DNA of 8,594 bases, from assembly GCA_035291705.1 (NCBI GenBank), contig DATDRM010000349.1, positions 1 to 8,594 of the forward strand, in the 5' to 3' direction. The notes below the pieces were generated by a model. That model saw only the letters and a list, made by a program, of their open reading frames with translations. It searched no databases and was not told where the DNA came from. Shown one piece after another: positions 1 to 6,973 of the stretch (its first letter is position 1; the number at the start of each line of letters is the position of its first letter). Position numbers and translations under genes: made by a program. Source of the DNA: DATDRM01 sp035291705 (lineage in GTDB: Bacteria; Chloroflexota; Anaerolineae; Anaerolineales; UBA4823).

Positions 1-36
1 ACAACAGTCTAATTCAGGATAGATTTGATGGAGGAT

Positions 37-42
37 TATAAT
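37..42 (+). promoter_or_regulatory. Possible -10 box (TATAAT) just upstream of the first gene
   Basis: A perfect TATAAT lies at 37-42. Its expected transcription start would be near 49-50, on or next to the GTG start codon at 50. Only a weak -35 candidate, TTCAGG at 13-18 with an 18 bp spacer, precedes it. If it is used, the adenosyltransferase mRNA would be leaderless or nearly so. It could equally be a chance AT-rich stretch, because a GGAGG at 30-34 can be read as a distant Shine-Dalgarno. Confidence 0.3.
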
Positions 43-49
43 TGTCCCT

Positions 50-598
50 GTGACGAAATTCTACACGCGCGGCGGAGATGATGGTTTTTCCTCTCGCCTG
101 GGCGAGGGCCGGCTCCCCAAACATGATGACCTGTTTGAGGCAATCGGCGCGCTCGACGAGGCTTCTGCTGCACTGGGTGTCGCCCGGGCAACCTGCCAAG
201 CGCCTCAAACCCAGGCTTTGATCCTCGCGATCCAACGCGACTTATACCATTTGATGGCTGAGCTGTCTGCTACCGAAGAAAATGCGGCGCGCTTTCGGCG
301 GATTGACGCGGCCAGGGTGAGCTGGCTGGAACAGCAGACCGACGACCTAAGCGCAGCCGTGACCTTGCCGAATGAGTTTATCGTGCCCGGTGATTCGCAA
401 GGGGGAGCGGCTCTGGCGATGGCTAGAACTGTGGTGAGAAGGGCGGAACGCCGGGTAGCGGGGTTGTTCCACGCGGGGGAAGTGAACAACGCTGAGTTGC
501 TGCGCTATCTGAACCGCTTGTCGTCCCTGTGTTTCGTGTTGGAGATCATCGAAAATCGGGCTTCTGGATCTGCCCATCCGACCTTAGCAAAAGAGTAA
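50..598 (+). CDS. pduO: PduO-type ATP:cob(I)alamin adenosyltransferase
   Basis: This 182-residue cytosolic enzyme should transfer the 5'-deoxyadenosyl group of ATP to cob(I)alamin, making adenosylcobalamin. The N-terminal ATP-binding signature TRGGDDG is at residues 6-12. A helix with AIGALDEASAALG follows (31-43), then the conserved RTVVRRAERRV helix (126-136) and LNRLSSLCF (154-162), all in the order and spacing of the PduO/CobO-like trimeric family (Pfam Cob_adeno_trans). Length is normal for the family. The GTG at 50 gives the usual short N-terminus. The only upstream in-frame codons before the stop at 26-28 are non-standard starts (ATT, ATA). The nearest purine-rich site, GGAGG at 30-34, is 15 nt away, which is unusually far. 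No other cobalamin gene is visible here, so the recipient enzyme (for example a mutase or ribonucleotide reductase) must be encoded elsewhere. The DUF554 gene follows and is probably co-transcribed. Confidence 0.95.
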   Translation: MTKFYTRGGDDGFSSRLGEGRLPKHDDLFEAIGALDEASAALGVARATCQAPQTQALILAIQRDLYHLMAELSATEENAARFRRIDAARVSWLEQQTDDLSAAVTLPNEFIVPGDSQGGAALAMARTVVRRAERRVAGLFHAGEVNNAELLRYLNRLSSLCFVLEIIENRASGSAHPTLAKE

Positions 599-611
599 GA
601 GGCTTTCAGAG

Positions 612-1340
612 GTGACCGGAACGATCATCAACATCCTCACGGTGCTCGTGGGGGGGATACTGGGCCTGATTTTTGGCGCCAGGTTGCCTGAGCGGGTGCG
701 GCAGACGGTCATAGCCGGGCTGGGCTTGTTTACAGCGGCCATCGGGATGCAGATGTTCTTGAAGACAGAAAACCCCATTATCGTCCTGGGGAGTTTATTG
801 GTCGGCGGCTTACTGGGAGAATGGTGGGGGATCGAAGCTGGGCTGCGCAGGTTTGGAGCCTTTCTCGAGAAACGCTTCACGCGGCAAAACGCCGCAGGAG
901 AGTCCTCGCCGGGGGAGGCAAATCACCAGGGAAGCCGCTTTATCCGCGGGTTCTTGACGGCCTCCCTGGTGTTTTGTGTCGGCCCGATGACGATCCTGGG
1001 CTCTATACAGGACGGTTTGGCGGGGGACTACAGCCTGTTGGCAATTAAATCCGTATTGGATGGATTTGCCGCTCTGGCTTTTGCGTCCACCTTGGGGTTG
1101 GGGGTTTTGTTTTCCACCCTGGTCATTCTGATCTACCAGGGTGGAATCAGTTTACTGGCTGCCCAGGCTCAAGCGCTCGTTTCTCCGGCGATGATGGCGG
1201 AAATGACCGCGGTCGGCGGGGTGCTCTTATTGGGCATCTCGGTAAGCAACTTGCTAGAGTTGAAGCCGATCCGAGTCGGGAATTTCCTTCCGGCCTTGAT
1301 CATCGCCCCGATAATTGTGGCGCTATTGAATACTTATTAA
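612..1340 (+). CDS. DUF554 family integral membrane protein (YqgA-like)
   Basis: This 242-residue polytopic membrane protein matches DUF554 (YqgA family), whose transport or other role is not established. Hydrophobic segments lie at about 4-22, 32-50, 55-70, 112-132, 142-160, 162-183, 199-213 and 224-240. Family-typical stretches are GGLLGEW (65-71), FCVGPMTILGSIQDG (121-135) with GDY (138-140) and KSVLDG (146-151), and GNFLPALIIAPI (223-234). A hydrophilic loop at about 84-108 separates the two halves. The GTG start at 612 is preceded by AAGAGG at 597-602, nine nt upstream, and lies 13 nt after the adenosyltransferase stop, which suggests one operon. The stop codon overlaps the stop of the convergent DsbA-like gene, with no terminator between them. 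I cannot assign a substrate. Confidence 0.9.
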   Translation: MTGTIINILTVLVGGILGLIFGARLPERVRQTVIAGLGLFTAAIGMQMFLKTENPIIVLGSLLVGGLLGEWWGIEAGLRRFGAFLEKRFTRQNAAGESSPGEANHQGSRFIRGFLTASLVFCVGPMTILGSIQDGLAGDYSLLAIKSVLDGFAALAFASTLGLGVLFSTLVILIYQGGISLLAAQAQALVSPAMMAEMTAVGGVLLLGISVSNLLELKPIRVGNFLPALIIAPIIVALLNTY

Positions 1341-2095
1341 TTGCTGGAAGCAGACAGGGCTGCTTCTACCTCTTGGGAGATCAATTCAAAGGTTGGGAAT
1401 GCACCTGGGGCGATGGTCTTGCCATTGACCAAAACGGTGGGAGTCCCATTAATTTGAAAACTTTTTGCTGAATCTTCGTCCGCCTTGATCTCGGCCGCAA
1501 ACCGGTTTTCTTCAAAACACTGGTTAAAGGCATTCATATCCAGTCCCAAGGCTTCAGCGAAAGCGACCAGGCGTTTATTGCTGTAGGCGTTTTGATTCTC
1601 GCCATTCCAATTGGCGAAGAGCATATCATGGTAATCCCAAAATCGCCCCTGATCCCCGGCACACATGCTGGCATTAGCGGCCTGGTCAGACTCTTTGGTG
1701 AGCACGTTATTATCCAAAAAGGGCAGCTGCCGGTAGATATAATAAGCTTTACCTGGGGCGACGTAAGTCTCGACGATTCTTGGTTCGACCTCGCTGGAAT
1801 ATGTGCGACAGCCTGGACATTGAAAGTCCTCGTAAGCTTCAATTACAACCGGCGCATTGGGATCACCCAGCGCCCGGCCATCTTCCATCGGCCGGGTGGT
1901 CGGCGTTATCTTCACAATGTCCCCAGCTGGTATGAGGGAGGGACTGATCAGGATGCCCGCAACCACCAGAGCCACCACGCCGATGCCCAAGATAAGATAC
2001 AAACGTTGTCTGCGTTGTTGTTGGCGGCGTTTCTCTCGGATAGCCTGACGTTTGGTGACAGGATTTTTAGGGCTGGTGCCTCTATTTTTACTCAT
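1337..2095 (-). CDS. Membrane-anchored DsbA/BdbD-like thiol-disulfide oxidoreductase
   Basis: This 252-residue protein should make or rearrange disulfide bonds outside the membrane. It starts with a strongly basic cytosolic stretch (about 15-31, rich in K, R and Q). One transmembrane helix (about 33-52) follows, then a linker and a DsbA-like thioredoxin domain (Thioredoxin_4 type) at about 72-248. The redox motif CPGC is at 93-96 and the cis-proline loop GTPT at 217-220. Two further cysteines, C145 and C193, lie in the inserted helical part and could form a structural disulfide. The ATG at 2095 is chosen because AGGAG sits five nt upstream (2101-2105). A longer reading from 2140 would start inside the promoter and has no ribosome site. 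The gene is 109 nt downstream of the GNAT gene and seems to have its own promoter. No DsbB or VKOR partner is present in the window. Confidence 0.92.
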   Translation of the reverse strand: MSKNRGTSPKNPVTKRQAIREKRRQQQRRQRLYLILGIGVVALVVAGILISPSLIPAGDIVKITPTTRPMEDGRALGDPNAPVVIEAYEDFQCPGCRTYSSEVEPRIVETYVAPGKAYYIYRQLPFLDNNVLTKESDQAANASMCAGDQGRFWDYHDMLFANWNGENQNAYSNKRLVAFAEALGLDMNAFNQCFEENRFAAEIKADEDSAKSFQINGTPTVLVNGKTIAPGAFPTFELISQEVEAALSASSN

Positions 2096-2100
2096 TAATT

Positions 2101-2105
2101 CTCCT
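2101..2105 (-). promoter_or_regulatory. Shine-Dalgarno AGGAG that fixes the DsbA-like start
   Basis: On the minus strand AGGAG is followed by a five-nt spacer (AATTA) and the ATG at 2095. It decides between this start and the longer open frame beginning at 2140. Confidence 0.8.
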
Positions 2106-2130
2106 GCAAAGAATTGAATTTGAGGGTCAA

Positions 2131-2159
2131 ATTGTGCCACGAGAAAGGGGCTTTGTCCA
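2131..2159 (-). promoter_or_regulatory. Predicted sigma70-type promoter for the DsbA-like gene
   Basis: On the minus strand TGGACA (2159-2154) is separated by exactly 17 bp from CACAAT (2136-2131). The hexamers match the TTGACA and TATAAT consensus at five and four positions. The predicted transcription start near 2124 would give a leader of about 29 nt carrying the AGGAG ribosome site, which is consistent. It suggests the DsbA-like gene can be expressed independently of the upstream signalling operon. Confidence 0.5.
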
Positions 2160-2197
2160 GGGGAAAATTACGGTTGATCGGATTGCTACGTCCCCTG
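2158..2197. repeat. 7-bp inverted repeat overlapping the DsbA-like promoter
   Basis: CAGGGGA (2158-2164) and TCCCCTG (2191-2197) form a perfect 7-bp inverted repeat with a 26-nt gap, in the space between the GNAT stop and the DsbA-like promoter. One arm overlaps the predicted -35 edge. It has no T-run on either side, so it does not look like an intrinsic terminator. It may be a chance pairing or a weak operator. Confidence 0.3.
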
Positions 2198-2204
2198 CGG
2201 CTTC

Positions 2205-3059
2205 TTAATCCGGATATTGGTAAACTGGATAAGATTCTCCGGTGCGCTTGAAGCCAGCTTTTTCGTACAGTGCAATGGAAGACAAATTGTCTTGTTGAGT
2301 ATTAACGGTGACGCGCAGGGCGCCTCTGCGATAGAATTGGGTCAATGTATCCCCCAATAAAACGGATCCGATGCCGCGGCGCTGGTAGCGTGGGTGGGTG
2401 GCCAGGCGAGCCAGATGCCCACCCATTTGTGTGCCGGTGCTGATTTGATAGGCGACAATGGTTCTGTCCAGTTCGGCGACCGAGGCAACCACCGCCTGGC
2501 GGAAGGCAAGTTCCAGCGAGGCGAGTGAGTTGTGCCAGAGGGGGCCAAAGGCTGCGGTATCGAGCATCTCAATCGATGGTAAATCGCCCAGCTTCATCGG
2601 GCGGATACGCAGCGTGGGGGATTTGGGGAGCGGCGGCTGGCGGTCTCGCTCCCAGGAAAGCATAACCACCTGGTTGGTAAGGATAAACCGGCTGGCGATA
2701 AGCAATTGCCGGAACCAATCTTGAAGTGGGATTGCGGCGATGTGAATCTTGGGTTGCTGGGTCAGGAATTGGCAAGCCATAGGCCACAATGCCCACCAGG
2801 CTTCGGCCGGCTCCACTTCAGAGGCAACGGCAAATAAACGAATCCAGGCGACATCTGGGGGATCCGGCGGACAGGCCAGGGCGGCGACCAGCTGCCCGCC
2901 GCGTTCCGCAATCAGGTAGGGATGGTAATCGATCCAATCCAGGGGAGGGCGCCAGTCAAGGTGGCGGTGCACTAATGTTTCGAAATGGATCAAGTTCGCT
3001 AACCGCTGGCGGTCTTTGCTGCTGGCGGTGCGACTGGAGAGATTAATCTGAGTTACCAT
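2205..3059 (-). CDS. GNAT family N-acetyltransferase, two-part
   Basis: This 284-residue protein has a C-terminal GNAT domain (about 148-284). The acetyl-CoA pyrophosphate-binding motif QRRGIG is at 226-231, after the strand LARLATHP (216-223). Motif B follows with N257 and ALYEKAGF (263-270). The N-terminal half (about 5-140) looks like a degenerate second GNAT-like fold without the glycine motif, a layout seen in other two-domain acetyltransferases. The substrate cannot be read from the sequence. The ATG at 3059 lies one nt after the stop of the XRE gene. A longer frame to 3110 would run into the XRE coding sequence. Only a weak AGG precedes the ATG, so translation probably depends on ribosomes finishing the XRE gene. 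It is the last gene of the signalling operon. Confidence 0.85.
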   Translation of the reverse strand: MVTQINLSSRTASSKDRQRLANLIHFETLVHRHLDWRPPLDWIDYHPYLIAERGGQLVAALACPPDPPDVAWIRLFAVASEVEPAEAWWALWPMACQFLTQQPKIHIAAIPLQDWFRQLLIASRFILTNQVVMLSWERDRQPPLPKSPTLRIRPMKLGDLPSIEMLDTAAFGPLWHNSLASLELAFRQAVVASVAELDRTIVAYQISTGTQMGGHLARLATHPRYQRRGIGSVLLGDTLTQFYRRGALRVTVNTQQDNLSSIALYEKAGFKRTGESYPVYQYPD

Positions 3060-3060
3060 C

Positions 3061-3741
3061 CTAAAGAGTAATTTCCAAAAGGCCTTCGGCGACTGCCCGG
3101 AGTTTCTCAACAGACATTTCGCTCAAACGTTGGGCGAGTTCTATATAAGGTCGATTGACCGGTTTGCTGATAAAGTCCTGCAATTCAGGGGATAGTTCGG
3201 CAAAATACTGCAGCGCATGCTGTTGCCGGATCCAGGTGCCGATCGGCCCACGGCCATCCTGGAAATCCTTGAGCGGACGGTTGACTGCGCTGGCTAACAC
3301 TTCCAGTTCTGGCAAGGGGATCGCTTGTTCGCCAAGCTCATAAGATTTGATCTTTTCTTCTGTAATCCCAGTTCGATCAGCCACATCCTTTGGCGAGAGG
3401 CCGGCTTCCTGGCGAGCCTGGCGGAATAATGCCCCGATAATATGGTTGCGTAGGCGAAGTAAGCGCAGCGGGTCGGTGCCCGTGGTTTCTGGTTTGCTCG
3501 CTGAGGCGATCTCGCGCCCCCAAAAGTGGGCGAGCGGGGTCTTTAGATAATAAGCCAGGGCCTCCAGCTCGGGGAGGGCGGGTGAGGCCTCTCCGCGCTC
3601 ATAGGCTTCCAGGGTTGAACCGGCGGCGCCGATCGCCTGGGCGCATTCCTCTAAACTTTTCCCGGCTGCCAGGCGCGCCCCGCGCAATAAAACACCAATC
3701 TTTTTTGAGCGGATCGTGATTGCTATCGGACGTGTTTCCAT
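3061..3741 (-). CDS. Double XRE-type helix-turn-helix regulator
   Basis: This 226-residue protein has two tandem Cro/C1-type (XRE) DNA-binding domains at about 14-75 and 101-162. Each shows the family pattern of an R-x-A-R opening helix, a small-residue turn, then TLEAYERGEASPALPELEALA in the first (43-63, split here as TLEAYERGEA and SPALPELEALA) and KIKSYELGEQ with PLPELEVLA in the second (130-139, 142-150). A helical C-terminal tail (163-226) has no recognised motif and may mediate dimerisation. Two linked HTH domains suggest recognition of a long or two-part operator. The start is set at the ATG at 3741, which has AGG seven nt upstream. An in-frame GTG two codons earlier (3747) is the alternative. 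It sits 24 nt after the response regulator and 1 nt before the GNAT gene, so it is probably produced with the two-component module. Confidence 0.88.
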   Translation of the reverse strand: METRPIAITIRSKKIGVLLRGARLAAGKSLEECAQAIGAAGSTLEAYERGEASPALPELEALAYYLKTPLAHFWGREIASASKPETTGTDPLRLLRLRNHIIGALFRQARQEAGLSPKDVADRTGITEEKIKSYELGEQAIPLPELEVLASAVNRPLKDFQDGRGPIGTWIRQQHALQYFAELSPELQDFISKPVNRPYIELAQRLSEMSVEKLRAVAEGLLEITL

Positions 3742-3765
3742 AATCACACCTGTTAATTATTCTCT

Positions 3766-4455
3766 TTAATATGGAGGCATGGTGTAGCCCAGGCCGGAGC
3801 GCGTGACAATATGCTGGGGGTTGCGGGGATCGTCTTCTAATTTTTGGCGCAAGCGAGAGATGCTCACCCAAAGGATTTCCTTATCCTCCCGGTATTCTGG
3901 CCCCCAAACATTGACCAGCAAGTCTTCGGAAGTGAGGATATTACCCAGGTTGTGCACGAATTGCAGCAGAAGGCGATATTCGGTGGCAGAAAGGAAGACC
4001 ATTTTCTCGTCTTTGAAGACTTCTGCCCGAGCCAGGTCGATTTGTAAATTGCTATGATTGAAAACTGCTTGCTGAAATGAGCTGCCGGAGACGATAGCCC
4101 GCCGTAAGACAGCCCGCACCCGCGCCAGAAGTTCGGTGGCGGAGAAGGGTTTGACAATATAATCGTCTGCGCCGACGTCCAGACCTCTGACCCGATCTTG
4201 TTCTTCTCCCTTGGCGGTGACCATGATGATCGGGACGTTGGAGAATTCTCGGATTCGCTCACAGGCGGAAAAGCCATTCAAACCAGGCATCATCACATCC
4301 AGCAACACCAAATCGGGCTGCTTTTCAGCGACGATTTCGACAGCATTTTGTCCATCGTATGCTTTCAGCACTTGATAACCCTCCGTTGTCAGGTTTGCTT
4401 CCATCAAGCGGACATAACGCGGTTCATCATCGACAACGAGAATGCGGGTGGTCAT
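3766..4455 (-). CDS. OmpR/PhoB-family response regulator
   Basis: This 229-residue transcription factor has an N-terminal receiver domain with the acidic pair D9/D10, phosphoacceptor D53 (LLDVMMPG), switch residue T80 and K102 (VKPF). A C-terminal winged helix follows (about 130-229), with FLSATEYRLL (154-163), the recognition region ISRLRQKLED (199-208) and the wing TRSGLGYTM (218-226). Phosphorylation should change its DNA binding. The ATG at 4455 has a strong GAGGAGG seven nt upstream (4463-4469). It lies 30 nt after kinase B, so kinase B is its most likely partner, with kinase A also possible. OmpR-family factors typically bind direct repeats spaced 10-11 bp, and such a repeat occurs in the control region of this same operon (6974-6990), which fits autoregulation. 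Confidence 0.95.
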   Translation of the reverse strand: MTTRILVVDDEPRYVRLMEANLTTEGYQVLKAYDGQNAVEIVAEKQPDLVLLDVMMPGLNGFSACERIREFSNVPIIMVTAKGEEQDRVRGLDVGADDYIVKPFSATELLARVRAVLRRAIVSGSSFQQAVFNHSNLQIDLARAEVFKDEKMVFLSATEYRLLLQFVHNLGNILTSEDLLVNVWGPEYREDKEILWVSISRLRQKLEDDPRNPQHIVTRSGLGYTMPPY

Positions 4456-4485
4456 GAGTTTGCCTCCTCAACCGTTCAGATTGTT

Positions 4486-5718
4486 TTATTGTTCTTCGGT
4501 TTTGTGCTCATTCAATGGCAGGTAGATATTGAAAGTTGTCCCTTCTCCCACGGAGGATTCTGCAGTGATCTCACCTCCATGGGCGCGGATGATGCGCCGG
4601 CAGATAAACAACCCGAGGCCGCTCCCGCGAACCGACCGGTTCGCGTCGGGTACGCGATAAAAGCGGGAAAAAATATTGGACAGGTGGGCTTGAGAGATCC
4701 CAGGACCGTTGTCACGCACGGCAATATGAGCCTTTTCACCCTCAGTGTCTAAGCTGATCGTCACTTTGGAACCTGGTGCGTATTTTACTGCATTGCTGAG
4801 CAAGTTGTCGAAGACTTGTGCCAGGCGGGTCGGATCGGCCTGGATCAACAAGTCATCAGCTTCCAGGTTGACCTCGATAACCAAGTCTTCATCGAAGACC
4901 CGGGCGCGCATGGGGAGATCCCGGAGCATCGTATCCAAACGCAGCGGTTGGAAATCCATGCGCAAGGTACCAGATTGGAGGCGGGAAGAATCCAGCAGGT
5001 TATCGATCAACTCTCCCAGGCGATCGGCTTCTTCGTCTATGATCGTCAAGAACTCATGGCGGTTGGCCTCATCCCAGGTGGTATCATCTCGGAGCAGTGT
5101 CGTCGCATACCCTTTAATAAAGCCGAGTGGAGTACGCAATTCGTGAGATACCGTAGAGACGAAATCGTCTTGCAGGCGCTCTAACTGCCGTTCAGCCTCC
5201 AGACGTGAAAGGCGCGTGACTAAATGCCCGTGTTCACAGAGCTGGGCGATGTGCGCAGCGATATATTCAGCCAGGTGCGTATGCTCTGGTGTGAATGGCG
5301 GGCCTCCGTAGCGGACGAAGACCAGGGAGCCAATGCGATGGTAGCCGACGACCAGGGGGAGGCCCAGAAAGTAGCGCGCGTTCATGCGATCTTGGTTAAT
5401 ATCACCGCTGATCTCTTTTCGAACGGCTACCTGTCCGTGACTTAGCACTTCATTGGCGACCGATTCTCCCCAGGCCAGGTCGGATTCAGAGTTACGACCC
5501 CGGCCAATCGCCCGCGCATACGAAGGTTCCAGACTGTCGGCTTCTTGCTGAAAGTACAGAACGATATTATCAAAGATGAATACCATCCGGGCAATACCGA
5601 CGATCTCATCCAGGCTGGCATCCAACTCAGTCGCCCGAGTGACGACCCGGCTGATTTCGTAAATAGCGTCTAATTCTTGAGAGTTCAGGCTTCCAGCTTC
5701 AGCGAGTTCTTCAGACAT
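4486..5718 (-). CDS. Soluble GAF-like sensor histidine kinase (kinase B)
   Basis: This 410-residue kinase has no transmembrane segment or signal peptide. Residues about 10-165 look like a GAF sensor domain. A short coiled linker (166-188) leads to the HisKA dimerisation domain, with phosphoacceptor H192 in VSHELRTPL. The HATPase domain has the N box DNLLSNAVKYAP (304-315), G1 DNGPGI (336-341), F box FSRFYR (350-355) and G2 GSGLGL (365-370). All catalytic motifs look intact. The start overlaps the end of kinase A by eight nt (ATGTCTGA, 5711-5718) and has no visible Shine-Dalgarno, so translation by reinitiation after kinase A is likely. This would keep the two kinases in proportion. The OmpR-type regulator follows 30 nt later. 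The signal sensed by the GAF-like domain is unknown, and no heme or bilin attachment signature is obvious. Confidence 0.93.
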   Translation of the reverse strand: MSEELAEAGSLNSQELDAIYEISRVVTRATELDASLDEIVGIARMVFIFDNIVLYFQQEADSLEPSYARAIGRGRNSESDLAWGESVANEVLSHGQVAVRKEISGDINQDRMNARYFLGLPLVVGYHRIGSLVFVRYGGPPFTPEHTHLAEYIAAHIAQLCEHGHLVTRLSRLEAERQLERLQDDFVSTVSHELRTPLGFIKGYATTLLRDDTTWDEANRHEFLTIIDEEADRLGELIDNLLDSSRLQSGTLRMDFQPLRLDTMLRDLPMRARVFDEDLVIEVNLEADDLLIQADPTRLAQVFDNLLSNAVKYAPGSKVTISLDTEGEKAHIAVRDNGPGISQAHLSNIFSRFYRVPDANRSVRGSGLGLFICRRIIRAHGGEITAESSVGEGTTFNIYLPLNEHKTEEQ

Positions 5719-6868
5719 GGTTTTGATTTGCGACGCGCAGAGTGAATTCGAACTGCGAGCCTTTCCCAGCAGATGAGCTGACTTCTAGCCTTGAATTGTG
5801 GGCATCCAGGATGCGGCGAACCATTGCCAGGCCCAGGCCTGTCCCAGGATAGCGCCGGGTGACGGAACTGTCCAATTGATGGAAAGGTTCAAAGATCTCA
5901 GATATGCGTTCGACTGGGATACCGATCCCGCTGTCTTTCACCATTACAGCCACCCAGTCGTTATTCTGTTGAGCGTCAACCGAGACCTTTCCACCGGGAG
6001 GGGTGAACTTTATGGCGTTATCCAGGAGTTGGGTTAATACCCATTCGATCTTTTCTTTGTCTGCGAGCACACGCGGCAGGTCATCTGGCAGGGAGACGTC
6101 CATTGAAATCTGTTTAGAGCCAGCTTTCGAGACTGATTTGGCGGCCGCGATATCGATCAGTTCATTCAGCTGGAATGTGCACAGTTGAAGGCTGAGTTCG
6201 CCGCGCGCTACCAGGGAGAACTGGATCAGGTCATCAATCAACTTTTCGAGGCGAGCCTCAGCCCGTCTAAGCACCTGAATAGCATCGCTTTGAAGGGGGG
6301 TGAGTGGTCCCAGGCTGAGATCGGAGAGGATGTCCAGGTAGCCTTTGATATGGGTCAGAGGCGTGCGCAGTTCGTGCGAGACGCTGGAAATAAAGTTTGA
6401 CTTGAGCTGGTTGAGTTCAGTCAGCTTGTCCAAGGCGCGCTGCAAGTCTGCGGTGCGTTCTTCGACCCGCTGCTCGAGTTGACGGTTTGTCTCCTGCAAT
6501 GCAGATTGTAATTGAATGATCTGCTCTGTCACCACCTCATCGAGTGAGGTGCGGTCGATCAGGCCGAGTTCAACCAGAGCCTGGCCGATTAATACGGGCT
6601 CTCCCTTGGCTGCTTTCTCGCGCTGGTACCTGAGGGCTAACTGTAAGTCAGCGGGATGGAGCAGCTCTTTCTCAATCAAGTATTCTCCTAAACGCGGAAC
6701 GAGCGCCTCGGGGGTGATGGGTATATCGGTAGGCATGGGTATATAAGGCGAATAAGCAGATTCTGCCAGTGCAGCTGCCAAAGCAAGGTTTACCCCGCAG
6801 TGTTCGCAATTACGCGAGCGTGAATCGACTGGTTGATTGCAACGCGGACAGTTAATGTGTAAGGTCAT
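5711..6868 (-). CDS. Zinc-ribbon / MshEN-like / histidine kinase (kinase A)
   Basis: This 385-residue soluble kinase has an unusual N-terminus. A zinc ribbon (C7-x2-C10, C21-x2-C24) comes first. Two consecutive 24-residue repeats follow at 59-82 and 93-116, shaped like the MshEN motif of type II secretion/pilus ATPases (RLG, two aliphatics, G, spaced leucines, closing Q). The first keeps R59-L60-G61 and Q82 but has E69 where G is usual; the second has L93-I94-G95, keeps G102 and ends in Q116. A coiled coil (117-155) leads to HisKA with H165 in VSHELRTPL. HATPase has N284 (LLDNAIKFTP), G1 DSGIGI (312-317), FEPF (326-329) and G2 GTGLGL (342-347). MshEN domains can bind cyclic di-GMP, so nucleotide sensing is possible but unproven because both motifs are imperfect. 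The start at 6868 gives the zinc ribbon at once; no strong ribosome site is visible. It is the first gene of the operon. Confidence 0.92.
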   Translation of the reverse strand: MTLHINCPRCNQPVDSRSRNCEHCGVNLALAAALAESAYSPYIPMPTDIPITPEALVPRLGEYLIEKELLHPADLQLALRYQREKAAKGEPVLIGQALVELGLIDRTSLDEVVTEQIIQLQSALQETNRQLEQRVEERTADLQRALDKLTELNQLKSNFISSVSHELRTPLTHIKGYLDILSDLSLGPLTPLQSDAIQVLRRAEARLEKLIDDLIQFSLVARGELSLQLCTFQLNELIDIAAAKSVSKAGSKQISMDVSLPDDLPRVLADKEKIEWVLTQLLDNAIKFTPPGGKVSVDAQQNNDWVAVMVKDSGIGIPVERISEIFEPFHQLDSSVTRRYPGTGLGLAMVRRILDAHNSRLEVSSSAGKGSQFEFTLRVANQNHV

Positions 6869-6927
6869 GAATACAACTTGTGCAGGCTAATCAAATCCCG
6901 ATCATCTCCTCACCATTTTCTCGACTA

Positions 6928-6956
6928 ATCATATCTCCATTTTCCTTTGAATGCAA
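6928..6956 (-). promoter_or_regulatory. Predicted sigma70-type promoter of the signalling operon
   Basis: On the minus strand TTGCAT (6956-6951) is followed after 17 bp by TATGAT (6933-6928). The -10 is a five-of-six match to TATAAT, while the -35 keeps only TTG. Transcription would start near 6921 and give a leader of about 52 nt before kinase A. The direct repeat at 6974-6990 lies 17 bp upstream of the -35, where a response regulator could act as activator and compensate for the weak -35. Confidence 0.45.
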
Positions 6957-6973
6957 GTTCCTGACCCCAGACT

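Noticed and set aside
1592..2098. 168-codon plus-strand open frame antisense to the DsbA-like gene
   Set aside because: The opposite strand encodes CPGC and cis-Pro motifs of a complete family member. The plus frame has no domain or ribosome site.
2096..2140. N-terminal extension of the DsbA-like protein (MAQFDPQ...)
   Set aside because: It would start inside the predicted -10 region with no ribosome site, while the ATG at 2095 has AGGAG at ideal spacing.
3060..3110. N-terminal extension of the GNAT protein into the XRE gene
   Set aside because: The extra 17 residues are an out-of-frame reading of the XRE 3' end. The ATG at 3059 fits tight coupling.
4198..4752. 184-codon plus-strand open frame across the response regulator and kinase B junction
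   Set aside because: It is antisense to two clear genes with intact catalytic motifs, so it is a shadow frame.
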